Below, in pieces: positions 11,686 through 24,800 of a DNA stretch of 64,000 bases (position 1 is the first letter of the stretch; each line of letters begins with the position of its first letter). The notes beneath the pieces are model-generated. The model saw nothing but the letters and a program-made list of their open reading frames with translations, had not been told where the DNA came from and made no database searches. The translations under genes were made by a program, and so were the position numbers. This DNA is from Pteria penguin (Eukaryota; Mollusca; Bivalvia; Pterioida; Pteriidae): assembly GCA_035048485.1 (NCBI GenBank), contig CM068592.1, positions 35,844,001 through 35,908,000 on the forward strand, in the 5' to 3' direction.

Positions 11686-11712
<27 letters not shown>
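11683..11712. repeat. (CA)n microsatellite
   Basis: About 14 CA units following a C-rich stretch. Confidence 0.9.
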
Positions 11713-11717
<5 letters not shown>

Positions 11718-12232
11718 TGTAAACACGCATACACATTATACTAAATATTTTCAGTATTGAGTAACATAATCTTTTGATAAGATGGATAATCTACTTTTAG
11801 TTTGGGTTATATTTAAATAGAAAGTAAGTTCCATTTTTAGAATCTAGTCACAAGGACCACTATGACCTAGCTGTCTGTTTCGCCTAGACAGAGTTGAATA
11901 AACCATGGAAACAATTACAAGTAAGACAAAAACAAAAATGTTTAATTACATCGACTCTTGATTATATCTACATCTAGAGTAATTACAAAATTAATACCTA
12001 CAGCGCAGAGATTATTTTGACATTGAATAGAATGTGCGAGAACTTTATCGAATTGAAATTGAAAGAGGCAAAAGATGATTGACAACTGAATAATTGACAT
12101 AGTGAATTCCCTATACAGTTCTTAACAACACATTGCTGAAATTTTATTCTACTTATTCTGATTTTCAAAGTATACGCTGGATGTAAGCAAACTTGTTCAT
12201 GTGGAAAAAGATAATAACAGGGGCAAATACTG

Positions 12233-12545
12233 AAACAGTGGCCACAGATTGTTAAACAGTGGCCACAGATTGTTAAACAGTGGCCACAGATTGTTAAACT
12301 GTGGCCACAGATTGTTAAACAGTGGCCACAGATTGTTAAATAGTGGCCACAGATTGTTAAACTGTGGCCACAGATGAAGTATCTCGTTCTCACGTATTAT
12401 CATATTGTTACCACAGATTATTAAACTGTGGCGACAGATTACTAATCTGTGACCACAAATGAAGCATCTCGCCTCGACAGATTACTAATCTGTGACCACA
12501 GATGAAGTATCTCGCCTCGACAGATAAGTAAACTGTGGACAGAGG
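12233..12545. repeat. 21-bp minisatellite, seven units, plus decayed units
   Basis: ACAGATTGTTAAACAGTGGCC repeats about seven times to 12377. Diverged units follow to about 12545, where ACAGATTACTAATCTGTGACC forms short inverted repeats. The period is a multiple of three, so several frames stay open. Confidence 0.93.
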
Positions 12546-12916
12546 TGAAATATGCCGTTCCCATATATTATTTTACTATATTCACAGATTATTAATCTTC
12601 ATACAAATGATTATAGAATTAAAAATGTTCCATATGGTGGCACAATATTCAGATTTTTCTCCAACAACATAACATATTCTTTTGATAAGATGGAGTGCTT
12701 AGTTTTAGGTTTTTTTAATGGAAGAACCAGTTCCGTTTTTAGAATCTAGTCACTGTGACCCAGCCAGTAAGACACTGAGAATCAAATGTTTAATTACACC
12801 AATGTTTGCTTAGTTTTGTATCTAAAATTTTTTTCTTATTGAATTGGCTTGAAATGTGAAAGGGCAATGTAATGCAGGCAAATGATGTTTTCTGCAAATC
12901 ATGAGTTAAAATAAAA

Positions 12917-12917
12917 T

Positions 12918-12974
<57 letters not shown>
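12917..12974. repeat. (CT)n-(CA)n microsatellite
   Basis: CT units run directly into CA units. Confidence 0.95.
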
Positions 12975-13371
12975 TTAATATATTTTCACCACAGATTATT
13001 AAACTATGTGCATTGATTATTCATTTGTTTTGAAAATGTAGATTGCCTAAATTTAGTTTCGGTTTTCCTAAATGGAAAAACCCAGTTCCATTTTAGAATC
13101 TAGTCACCGGGGCCACTATGTCCTAGCGGTCTGCTTCGCCTAGCCAGAGTCCAATCCACCATGTCATCCCAAGTAAGACAATGAAAAACAAATGTTTCAT
13201 TACACATATTCTTACTGATTTTTGTATCTAAAAGATAATCGTTCACCTGCTACAATGGTTATGTAGGTATCGAAAGGAAGGTGCTAGAATTTTTCTTATT
13301 GTATTCTATTGAAATTGATAGGGGTAAAGGAATGCAAGCAATTGATGTTTTCTGTAAATCATGATATAAAC

Positions 13372-13656
<285 letters not shown>

Positions 13657-13659
13657 AAA

Positions 13660-14970
13660 TTTAAGGAGGATACAGATATGTTTACAATATACCAATATTT
13701 TAAATTTAAATAACAGAAGTTGTTTTTGTACTAGCAAATAATAAAAATAATATGTTTACAATATATCAATATTTTAGATAACAGAAGTTGTTTTGGTACT
13801 GGCAATTAATAAGAATAATAAGTTAAATGTGAATATAAATTCAAGATATACAGGTATACAAATGTAGTTTATCAAATCATACTTATATATTCATTTTCTT
13901 TAGCATGTTCCATTTCTTTCCAGTCATATTCCATATTCAGGCTAATTCATAATCGATCATCTTTGAGAATCATACTTTGATTTTAGAAATATGAAATATT
14001 TTGCTCAATATAGAGATTGTGTAATTTTATATTTGTTAAAATCTGTAAAATTTTCATTATTACATGAATTTAAATCCAGTTTTTCATTCGAGTCCATATT
14101 CCCTTTGCTATGATGACAACAGAAAAAAAGTTCTATGTTCTAGTATTTTAGCCACACAATTCGCAATTGTTTTTACTTAATAATACATTAAGAGAGATTG
14201 GTCATAGATTACTTGTATATTTGTGGGTAAGAGATTCATTACTCTTAATATAGGGACACAGATTAATTAAGGAGATACATAATCCATGGCAACAGATTAA
14301 TAATCTGTAGGAATAAGATATTTAATTTGTGGCCACAGTTTCGTAATTTGTACGCAGGAGATAGGATAGACGTGATGAAGTCCCTCTAGTTTATTTTTAA
14401 TTTTCGAATATCAAATAGAGAGGATTTATATTTATTGAATACTCTCTAGTGATACTTTTATATTGAATCAAATAAAACAAAAATGAAATGATAATACTGG
14501 AGGGACTTGAGAAAGTCGAGATAGTAAAGTTTTTACAAATACAACAGGGAGTAGAGAATAAAGGATAATGATATGACCGAATCACCTACCAGCGCACCAT
14601 CATACCATTATGAAGACATGTCTTCTTGTGCCAAATGATGACATGTCATCGGAAATATTTAAAAACATTATGGCGACACTTTATTAATCCAAATGATAAT
14701 CTTCTGTCAAAAATTCATATATTCACATACATGTTCATCATGAAGTCATGTCTGCATGGTCCAAATTATGATCTGCTATCACAATGATTGAGGCATGTCT
14801 GCATGGTTCAAATAATTAATTACTATTAAAATATTCACATATATCATCATGAATATATAACTTTAAAATTATGACCTACAATAAAGTAATCAATATTTAA
14901 ATTCTAAAATACCGAGCAGTAGTCCATAAGGAACATCCATTATACAAGACAAGATAAAAATATAGAGATC
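13660..14970. other. AT-rich intergenic DNA with faint repeats
   Basis: A 60-bp direct repeat (TATGTTTACAATATACCAATATTTTA) occurs at 13677 and 13750. A pair of CATGTCTGCATGGT units occurs near 14750 and 14790. No gene is seen. Confidence 0.5.
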
Positions 14971-14979
14971 GAGAATATC

Positions 14980-15235
14980 ATGGACCCCTGGAAGAACCAG
15001 AGAAAGGGGGTCAGGTACCATGGGAAGTGTAGGCATTATGTAAACATGTGTAACATTAAAGTTTAAACATTTATTATGTAAAACTTAATTATGTAAAAAA
15101 TAGTTACAATCAATGTAAAATACGAAAGTAACTCATGTTACATTCTATGGCATTAACAACAATGTACCACAGTGGATATTCACGGACCCCTGAAATATTG
15201 AGGTGATACCAAGGAGGAGTAGGTATAAATACAAT
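14980..15235 (-). repeat. Penelope-like 3'-UTR fragments
   Basis: Two short pieces (14980-15050 and 15175-15235) contain CATGGACCCCTGGAAGAACC and CACGGACCCCTGAAATA. They resemble, in reverse, the 3' tails near 18040-18100 and 27950. Confidence 0.45.
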
Positions 15236-15777
15236 GAGTAAATAAATACATTTAAGTATAAATGCTATGAAACTTTAGCTAAGTCAGATGTTGAAAGAAA
15301 TATATTCACAATATCATTAACACTACCCTCTTTTTCTAACTTTCAATATTTTAATTATTCAATAAGACACTACTAATAAATGAAATATGATCAGGGAATT
15401 ATAAACTTTGCACAAAAGCACACTGGGTGCACATCGTCAACATAACTATACTTTCATTATTTTGTAATATAATAGATGAGTTTGTAAATTGTTAATGATA
15501 ATGTTTTATAATTGTACATTACATTTTAATAAAGTATAACTTATCTGAAACACCACTTTTATGAATTATACAGCTCCCATACAAACACCCACGGTGGCTT
15601 GACCACAAGTGCACTTTTTATTGATCATTACCAAGATCAAACTAATTTATAAAAGTACTGAACTTGTTAAAATTTAATCGATTTCATATTTATACTAGTT
15701 AATATATTTTAAATAAAATGTATTACTTTTTAATGCATTAATACTTATCTACATGTAATTCCATTGTTTAATTTCAG

Positions 15778-15819
15778 GATTATTGTAGCTGTTCCTTGCG
15801 ATTAGTACTATAATTCGAC
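15778..15819 (+). other. 5'-UTR segment of the SAMD9-like gene
   Basis: A good acceptor (TTTAATTTCAG) ends at 15777, 42 bases before the ATG. This implies at least one upstream non-coding exon. The start context GAC-ATG-G has G at -3 and +4. Confidence 0.5.
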
Positions 15820-15856
15820 ATGGCCACTTCAGCACAGGTTGGAAAACTAAAACAAA
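15820..15856 (+). CDS. SAMD9-like gene, exon with start codon
   Basis: ATG at 15820 encodes MATSAQVGKLKQ and the first base of residue 13. Donor GTTAGTAC starts at 15857. I chose this donor over CAG/GTTGG (15838) because only it gives the phase-1 end needed by the Death-domain exon. The joined codon AGA makes Arg. Confidence 0.55.
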
Positions 15857-18800
15857 GTTAGTACATGCACAAATCAGTTTAGAATGAATTAAAATCACTG
15901 AGCACATGAATAGCAATTGTAAGAGGTAACACTACAGCAGACCCATTATTTTATACATGAAATACATTTAGTTTGAATGAAGTGAGTTTCAAACGTACCC
16001 TGTATCATTATAATAACCTGTACAAGAAGGAAGGACCATACATGCATGTTTCGGGTGAGAATAAATACAATCACATAAATACATCGTAAAAAAAATCAAC
16101 TATTGGAAGAGACGAACCATTTGGACATTTTAGCAAAAAGCCTTTAAGCAAGACCATAACACGTCGAACACTCATTTTAAACACTGCCAAATCTTTATTT
16201 CGCCTGAATTTGCATATGATGTATGTAGTCATTTGTATATTTGTTCTTAGGAAATTCTGAAATTATTTTTGATGTGGCTTCAAAGCTCCTGGGTCAGTGG
16301 GAAGAATTCGGACACGAATTAGGATTCCAAGAACACCAGTTGTTGTCAGTCAAATCTATAACGGAGACAGACGATCCGGCTACAAATACAAAACTTCTTC
16401 TGACGAGATGGATGGAGATTGTCGAGAATCATACCAGAAATTATATCCCACTCCTTTTAATTGCGTTTAGAAACATCGAGAGAAATGATCTTGTCAATGA
16501 ATTATCAGTACAAACTGGCACAGGTAATGAATTATTGACAAACTGCAAACATGTTGTATAAAACAGTATATGTAGGCTAAATCTTTTTTTTTTAATTATC
16601 AATATCGTTTGTATTTGCAAGAAGTTTTATATAAATTGTCTTTTAGAGGAACTTGGCATTAACAAATCTACTGGAAATCCCACTTACACTCGCTCTACGC
16701 TCTCACTAGATGAAATTATTAATAACCATAGGTCAGTGTTGAGTACCTTTAACTTATGTACAAAGGATAATGAGTTCGAGTCACCCTATTTATATTCGAT
16801 CCCTAAAGTACACAAAGATCCATATTAACATAGGTTCATTGCAGGATCCAGTAAATGCTCCACCAAACCTCTATCAGCCGTCCTTACCAAAATATTATCT
16901 GCAGTTAAGGAGAAACTTCAGACGTACTCCGATGTGATTTATTCTCGTAGTGGTGTTAATCAGTTTTGGATACTAAAACTCCAAAGAATTATTCTCAAAA
17001 TTATGTTAAATTTATATTAAATTCATTAAGACTTATGATTTTTCTACACTTTATACAACCATATCTCATGATAAATTGAAAACCAGGCTCTTTAGAATTA
17101 TTGATAACTGTTTCTTCACCAAAAAGGGTTCACGCAGATATAAATTTATTGTTTTAGGATATCCAGATACATATTTTGTGAAAAACCACTCTGAATCTAA
17201 ATACAAATACTCTGAAGATGACATAAAAACATGCTGGACTTCCTGATTGACAATATATATGTTGTGTTCGGTGACCAGGTCTTCAAACAAACCATCGAAA
17301 TCCCTATGGGGACTAACTGACTAGCCGATTTATTCCTTTCGTCGTACGAAATTGACTTTATACAAAATCTTATAAGTCAAAATAAGAAGCAATTGGCCTT
17401 GTCCTTTAATTTTACATTCAGATATATTGATGATGTACTATCTATAAATAACAAAAACTTTGATACATACGTACATACAATATATCCAAAGGAACTTGAA
17501 ATTAAGGACACTACAATATCCAATTCATGTGCTTCATATTTAGGTCTACTTTTTGATGTTGACCGAGATGGTAAACTTACTACTTCAATTTATGACAAAC
17601 ATGATGACTTTAATTTCCCCATTTTTAACTTTCCATATACTAGTAGCAACATTCCTTTATCACATGCGTACGGTGTTTATGTATCCCAATTGATTCAATA
17701 TGCACGAGTGTCATCTGAGTATTGCTTTTTCATTTAACTAGGCCAATTACTAGGAGAAAAGTTACTCAAACAAGGATATGAGATATCACGACTATATCAA
17801 CATTCCGCAAATTGTACGGTCGCTATAAAGACCTTATTTGCTGATATGATGTATCGTTGTCTGACATGTTGACTTCCATATTTCACAGTACCTAAACTAT
17901 CTGTATTACCTATACTATATAGCAGTATTCTTACTGCTTATGACATATACCTATTTTGACTACGGCTGTGCCGTTTCCTAATTTTGTGACAGCGAATAAT
18001 ACTATTTCGCTTATACTTATGGCATCACGACGGGTCGGCAGGGGATGCTTACTCCTCCATGGCACCTGATCCCACCTCTGTTTTGACAGAGGTTCGTGAT
18101 TGTTTATATTATATTTACATATGTTTTGTCGTGTTTCTTCGATTTCCAGTTGTGGATTTCAGAACAATATCTTGGATTGTATTCCTATCTATTACATTGC
18201 ATGTACGTATCAACATGCCATGAAAGGCTTAGTGTAGTAGATAGGCACTGCACTTGAGGTGTGAATGATCCGGGTTACATTCTGCTTCCATGTCGCGATA
18301 TGATTGCAAAATTGTTGAAAACTTGTCAACAAACTAACTACTATCCTGACCACTAAACTCGTGCACCCACAAAACATTGTTTATTTTAATATTTCTAACA
18401 TTACGGAAACATCAAATCATATATACGTGAATTCTTACAAATTCATTTTGTAAACTGTAACAATTTTATTTTGTCTTGAGCAATGATACTAGTTTTCAAG
18501 AAAATTAAAATAAAAGTACTGTAAAAATAAATGTCAGATTTGTAAGCGAAATTAACATAGCCAACAAAGATACCTCCGTATGAGAAATAACTTTCAAAAT
18601 GCAATATTTCTCAGGAATATTGACGGATCTTCGTATTTCGTGATTAAATTTCTGTCATACAACTGACAAAACTTGTGGCACATATTTTCATTCCACTATG
18701 AATTTTCTATCTCTAATTGTCCATATTCTGCCCGGCTAAAGTTAACCATGTCCTATCTAAATTGAATTTTGAATAAAGATAATAGATAATACTACCGATG

Positions 18801-21800
18801 TGTCAAGTAATGTTATTTTCTTTTACAGCGATGTTGTTCCAAATATAAAGACACGTGTCGCTGACCTTGCCCTCAAAATATTTACATTATTAGTATTTGT
18901 GACATGACATCATACATCTTCAGTTGCACATTATCGACCTTCATATAATGATCTCAAATTTGAAAGCGTGTATTTGAAACCGATATTGGTTATTTGCCCT
19001 CAAAATCACAAGTTTTAGTACTCATTACTTCCTATGATAGACACAGGAAGAGATTGATCACCTTTTTTGGTAATTGGGAGTTTTTGAAAGACAGATAATG
19101 ACATCTTACTCAAATTCGGCGTCCATGTGACTCCATATTTGAAAGTTTAATGTCTAAGATGGTATTTTCTTCCTGGTTGAACAGATGATTATATCACATG
19201 TATCTTTTTGATAAATATATTTTGGCATGTTATCTTTAATTATGATCGTATCCTGTGTCAAGTCCCCAAAAATGTTGATGACACCATTTTTTCAACAAAG
19301 TTTTGATTTATAAGAGAGAAAACAGTAGGTAGCCCATCTCTTCCCAATTGTAAGATCTTTATTGGTCTTGGATTAGGTACGAAGGCTAGGTAATTAAGCA
19401 ACCCATAACAATAGTCGAACTATGCTGCGTAAGTACAGTCTTGTGATATCATGATATGTCACATTTTTTCAAATGGAATAAAAATACACTTCGATATTTC
19501 ATTGCATTTCGTATATTTATTCATTATATGACAGTTAGACATGTTTATCTACCAATTAGCTGTACCAGACAAGGAGTATTTGAAAACGTTCGACATCAAT
19601 GATCTCATTGAGCATTTACGGAGAACGGAGTTTTTGGATATCTCCAAACTGATTGAAAGTGACGATTGTCAAAGATCAAAGAAAAAAGGTACGCTGCATT
19701 GAAAAACCATATAGGTGAACGTTGTAGTCCTTGAGCATATTTTTATAATAACAATAGTACATGTTATTTTAATTAGAAGCTGTTGGCAAATTGTGTGAAA
19801 AATTTATCACTGAAACTGAAATATATTATTTTCATCTTTATTATCTGTCTCCTAATCGGGAGGCCGGGGTTCGAGTCCCGCTCTAGACATGCCGGTGGCC
19901 TGTCTTTCGGATAAGACAGTAAAAACCAAGCTCCGTGTCGTGGTATGCATGGCACGTTAAAGATCCCTCACTGCTCGACATCAGGCAGATGCCGTCACCA
20001 TATACGTGAAATATTCGTGGTGTGACGTCAAACAAAAATCAATCAATCATCTTTATTATCTTTTTATTTTTTTTTTTTCTTTTCTTTTTTTTTTTTTTTT
20101 TTTTTTATTTATTCTTAATTTTTGTTGTTGTTGTGGTTGTTGTTGCTGCTGCTGCTGTTGCTGTTGTTGCTTATTTATTTATTTATTTATTTATATATTT
20201 ATTTATTTATTTATTTATTTATTTATTTGTGTAAAAACCATTTTCGCAGTAACTTTTAAGCCTAGAACATGATATTCAAAACATATATAAATGTTTCATT
20301 TATTATTTTATGAGCGAATTATTTACGAGTATGATGTTGCAAAAAACTGAAAAATCGGCGAATCATTATTTTACATTTCAAAAGGATTTGCATAATCAAA
20401 CACTATCGAAACAGTACAGGACATCATACTTAGAATAGAATTTTTCATATGAATTGCGGGACGACTGACGTTTCGAGTGGCAAATAATAATGTATCTGGC
20501 GTCATTATACAATATTTAGAGTTGCTTTTGTTGCTCCTAAGGCCAAATCCGCTGTTAACCTATAAAGATCTATACAATTTGTTTTAAAATTTTTATTAAA
20601 AATCTGAGAAAACAATTCATCTCCTTCTTTAGCTAGTCGCAGTCTTTAGATATTAATGTGATATTTGACTGCCAAACTAATGAATTTTTGTTTTTATTTT
20701 ATTTACTTATTTATTTATTTATTCATTTATTTATTTATTTATTTATTTATTGCGGGAGGGGAGGAGGTCCCTTTTTTAAGATTATTGTTGTATGTCGTCT
20801 CCACGATTATTTTAAGTATAATAATCGTGGAGTGACGTAAAACAATAATCAATCACATCAATATACGTAAAATACTGAAGAAACTGATGTAATGTCAATA
20901 TGACACTCACAAAAATGCATAGAGTTAAATAAATTTCAGAACATATATACGTTAGTAACTGGTGAAATGTCACTGTGACACAACAATGTATTATGTGAAA
21001 TACACATCTGTGATAGATGTAATGTCACTGTGACACTCACAACAATTAAAAAAATACAGAAATAACATTCACAATAACGGGCGCTGTAAAATACGATAGT
21101 AACTGATGCATTTAATGTCAAGATGACTCTCATAACAAAGTATGATTTAAAATATGACAGTAACTGACACAACATCGATGTTGCACTCCCAACAATGTGC
21201 AATATGAAATATGACAGTAACTGACACAACATCGATGTGGCACTCCAAACAATGTACAATATAAAATATGACAGTAACTGACACAACATCGATGTGGCAC
21301 TCCCAACAATGTACAATATAAAATACGACAGTAACTGACACAACATCGATGTGGCACTCCCAACAATGTGCAATATGAAATATGACAGTAACTGACACAA
21401 CATCGATGTGGCACTCCAAACAATGTACAATATAAAATATGGCAGTAACTGACACAACATCGATGTGGCACTCCCAACAATGTACAATATAAAATACGAC
21501 AGTAACTGACACAACATCGATGTGGCACTCCCAACAATGTACAATATAAAATACGACAGTAACTGACACAACATCGATGTGGCACTCCAAACAATGTACA
21601 ATATAAAATACGACAGTAACTGACACAGTACCACTGACTCTTTAAAGGATATCTGGAAATCAGAGATGAGATCCAGTGCCCTGGAATAATGTACCAAATA
21701 CACAAAATGTTTCAGCACTGAACGATATTTAAACCAAAAGTAACCTTTCAATACGTCAGTTATCTCTAGAATTTATTTGTGTACTCTGAATTTCTTTTTA

Positions 21801-24800
21801 CTTTTGCTCCCTGTTCTTTGAATAGAGATTTATTTATAGTTTTAAGTTTGTCTACTTGAGTGTATTGCTTTTGTAGTATGAGGAAAGTAGGACCAGCATA
21901 CCATTGAAACTCTATCAAATAAAGATTTCTAAAGATTTTTAAAATTTCGACAGGTTCACAGAAAAGGAAAGTTGTGAATTATTTCATGAATTGCAAAAGT
22001 GTGCTGATAGGTGATCATGGTATGATTTCCATTTCCAAGGAAGCTAAATCTGGCTTACATGATCCCGAAGGTAAGTAACCTATCCATCAATAGTTTTTAT
22101 ATTAAAATGAAACACCGAGGTATCGTTTTAAATGTGTTTTACAAGAAACAATTCATAATCCCTAATTTCTGGTGACCTAAAAGTATACCTTTTCTTCAAT
22201 ATTCGATATAATTAATCTTTTCACATTTTTAATTTGATGTACATAGGTCTGAAGAATTCGAATCACACTTTCTATTCTCTGTATCAATTTTTCCGATATA
22301 TTTTTGTAAGGAATTGATTTTGGTGGATTTAACGATTGTGTAAAACATTCAAATGTGGTACGTACACCCCGTCGAAATATTTCTACAGAATGCAAAATAC
22401 TTAATTTTAGTTAAAATGACAGTGTATGTAGGATGTTTTATTTGTACTATAGAATACAAACCTGAAGATAAGACACATTTGGTGCGGTTTAGCTAGTGTA
22501 AACATTGTCTATAAACAAAGTGTGTTACGCTACATCTATGTTTATTTCAACATATCTGTGAATAAATAAAAATACATGTTTTGTTATTATCTAAGCATAA
22601 ATAATAATGGATTCTTTTTATCAAATTTGTTTAATACATGTTTTTGAAATTGCAGTAGGAAGAGATGAGAGAAGTGCTATTGTACTCAACTTGCTAAAGA
22701 GTGTCTTGATACCAGTAAATAATGGAGAGTTAAAAGAAATGAAAATTCAAAAACTTGAATCATCTTTCTTGAAAATTGTGGGAACAGAAAAGGGTAAACC
22801 AATTTCATTTCAGTCCATGACTAAAATTCCTTTGCTGGAATTCATTAAAAACTATGAAGGTGAACATTTTCATGTTGAAAAGCGAAAGGGACAGTGGTAT
22901 GTTAGATTACACAGAAAGACAGATCTGTGGCAGAGTACATACAAAAGTCAGTTCTCACCACGTAAATTGGAAAAACTTACACAAATTCAAGAATTTGATA
23001 AACCTGTAAAAGAGGACAACATGGATACAGTGCAAACTACTGAAAAGGGATTGGTTCCAAGCGATATTGATCGCCCTTTAGTTGACCAAAATGAAGATAA
23101 ATGGTCAACAGTTTGCAAAGCAAAGCGAAATTCTCCACAAGTTTCACTTCCCATAACAGAAACAGGTGATAGAAGGTCATATGCTAATGTTGCTGCAACT
23201 TACCTTCCGATCTTTTCTAGAGATAAAGATAGCATCAATACGAAACAGAAATGCAAAAGTGATGTTGACACTTGCAATGCATTTGAATTGAACCCAGTTG
23301 CAAAGAGAAAAGAAATGAAAACAAAACTACAAAATCTCCCTAAAATATCACATGATGCTAATGATTTTTTCACATTTGTTCAAAATTTTACAAAAGGACA
23401 TTTTGTACTTGTTACCGGCAAAGTCCCTTACCATAAAAATATTGAATCTTTTGCCTTTGTTCCCTGGCTTGCTGTCTTTGATTTTGATATTTATTCTCGT
23501 AAAAACGGTTTGTTGTCAATGCTAGAGAACTCCGTCAAAGTTTCTAAAGGAATCCATGTGTGCTCTTGGAAAGATGATCCCAGAATATCTGATCAGGTGT
23601 TACAATGGACACTCCTTCGTGGTTCTGTCCAAGAAGCAGAAAGTCGTACTCCAGAACTATTCAATGAATGGTATCAGAATGTATCTAAGTATTTAGAAAC
23701 ACATTTACGAGCGTTGGGTAGGTACATCGAAATTTATTCGGTGCTTAAAATCATTCTTTTATGGCCTCATGATTTATCAGAAATTCCTTTTATCTACCGT
23801 ACCTTGTCAAAAATGGAAGATTTTATAGACCCCCCTCCGAAAGTAGTTGTAATCCAGCAAAATGGATTAGAAGACTTACAGTCCAATACAATCTATAGTA
23901 TGCTGAATCCAGATTTCACACTTATTAGTAGTTTGGGAAATTTATCATCATATTTACATAGCATAGGGAAAATGAATAAAAAGAAAAAAATCAGCTATCA
24001 GTTACCCACTTTAGACGAGACAAATATTCCCAATATCGATGAGCCAATTGCAGCATCTTTGAGAGACGAATTGGATATATTGTATTTAGAAAGTCCCTTT
24101 ACAGCTTCAAATATTGCATTAGAGCAATTACAAGAAGCTGCAGATCATTTTTTCAAAGGCGGGACTCTTCCTTGGTATATATATTATGAATGTGGTGTTG
24201 GCCACTTTGATGCAGAAAGAGATATATGTGAAAATATTACCAGCAAAATCCGAACTAAATATATCGCCCAGTTTCGTTCAGGTGTATTGACCTTGTATCA
24301 TGCACCAGGTTCAGGTGGTACAACTTTAGCACAGCGTGTATTATGGAACTTGAGAAACAAGACACCATGTGCTCAAATTAAACTTTTTTTAGGATCCAAT
24401 TTGACAGATCTAGCCCACAAAATAGAAATGCTGTTTGAAAAGACCAAGTTGCCTATTGTTCTTCTCATTGATGGAGACGATCAAAATAGGGTTAAACATC
24501 TTTTCCGACAATTAGGTCATACCACTATCATCTTTTTACGTGTTATACGATGCCCTGTTCAAATAAATGAAAGTTTTCTCAAAGAAAATGAATTCTGGTT
24601 ATGTGGTACTGTTTCGGCAAATGAAGCAAAAAATCTGTACTTACGATTTCATCCTCATTGTGATACGGAGGATAAAAAATCAGAATTACAAAAGATTGTC
24701 AATGACGTCAAGGAACAAAATATGTCTCACTGCGTTTACGAATTCGGTCTAACAACATTTGTGCACGAGTACACTGGCCTCGATAATTTCGTCAAAGGAT

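Larger units (their letters stand above)
11765..13210. repeat. Three dispersed copies of a ~150-bp unit
   Basis: A unit containing TTTTAGAATCTAGTCAC and ATGGAAGAACC/AAATGGAAAAACC-type sequence occurs at about 11770-11940, 12670-12800 and 13040-13200. Minisatellite and microsatellite DNA separates the copies. Two copies also share GACCACTATG/GGCCACTATG and CGCCTAG. It is a local segmental triplication with no coding potential that I see. Confidence 0.6.

Noticed and set aside
11998..12403. CGHSLTI / LWPLFNN repeat proteins
   Set aside because: Generated by a 21-bp minisatellite, open in two frames at once.
10454..12545. Possible CRISPR array
   Set aside because: Repeats are adjacent with no unique spacers, units vary, and the DNA is eukaryotic.
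20936..21751. 271-, 191- and 159-residue repeat proteins on the minus strand
   Set aside because: All derive from a 57-bp tandem repeat (19 codons), so every frame stays open. The region is also an intron of the plus-strand gene.
22607..22655. ATG at 22607 as the start of the SAMD9-like protein
   Set aside because: A strong acceptor ends at 22655 in the right phase for four upstream exons. The first 16 residues are intronic-looking and unlike a LOTUS N-terminus.
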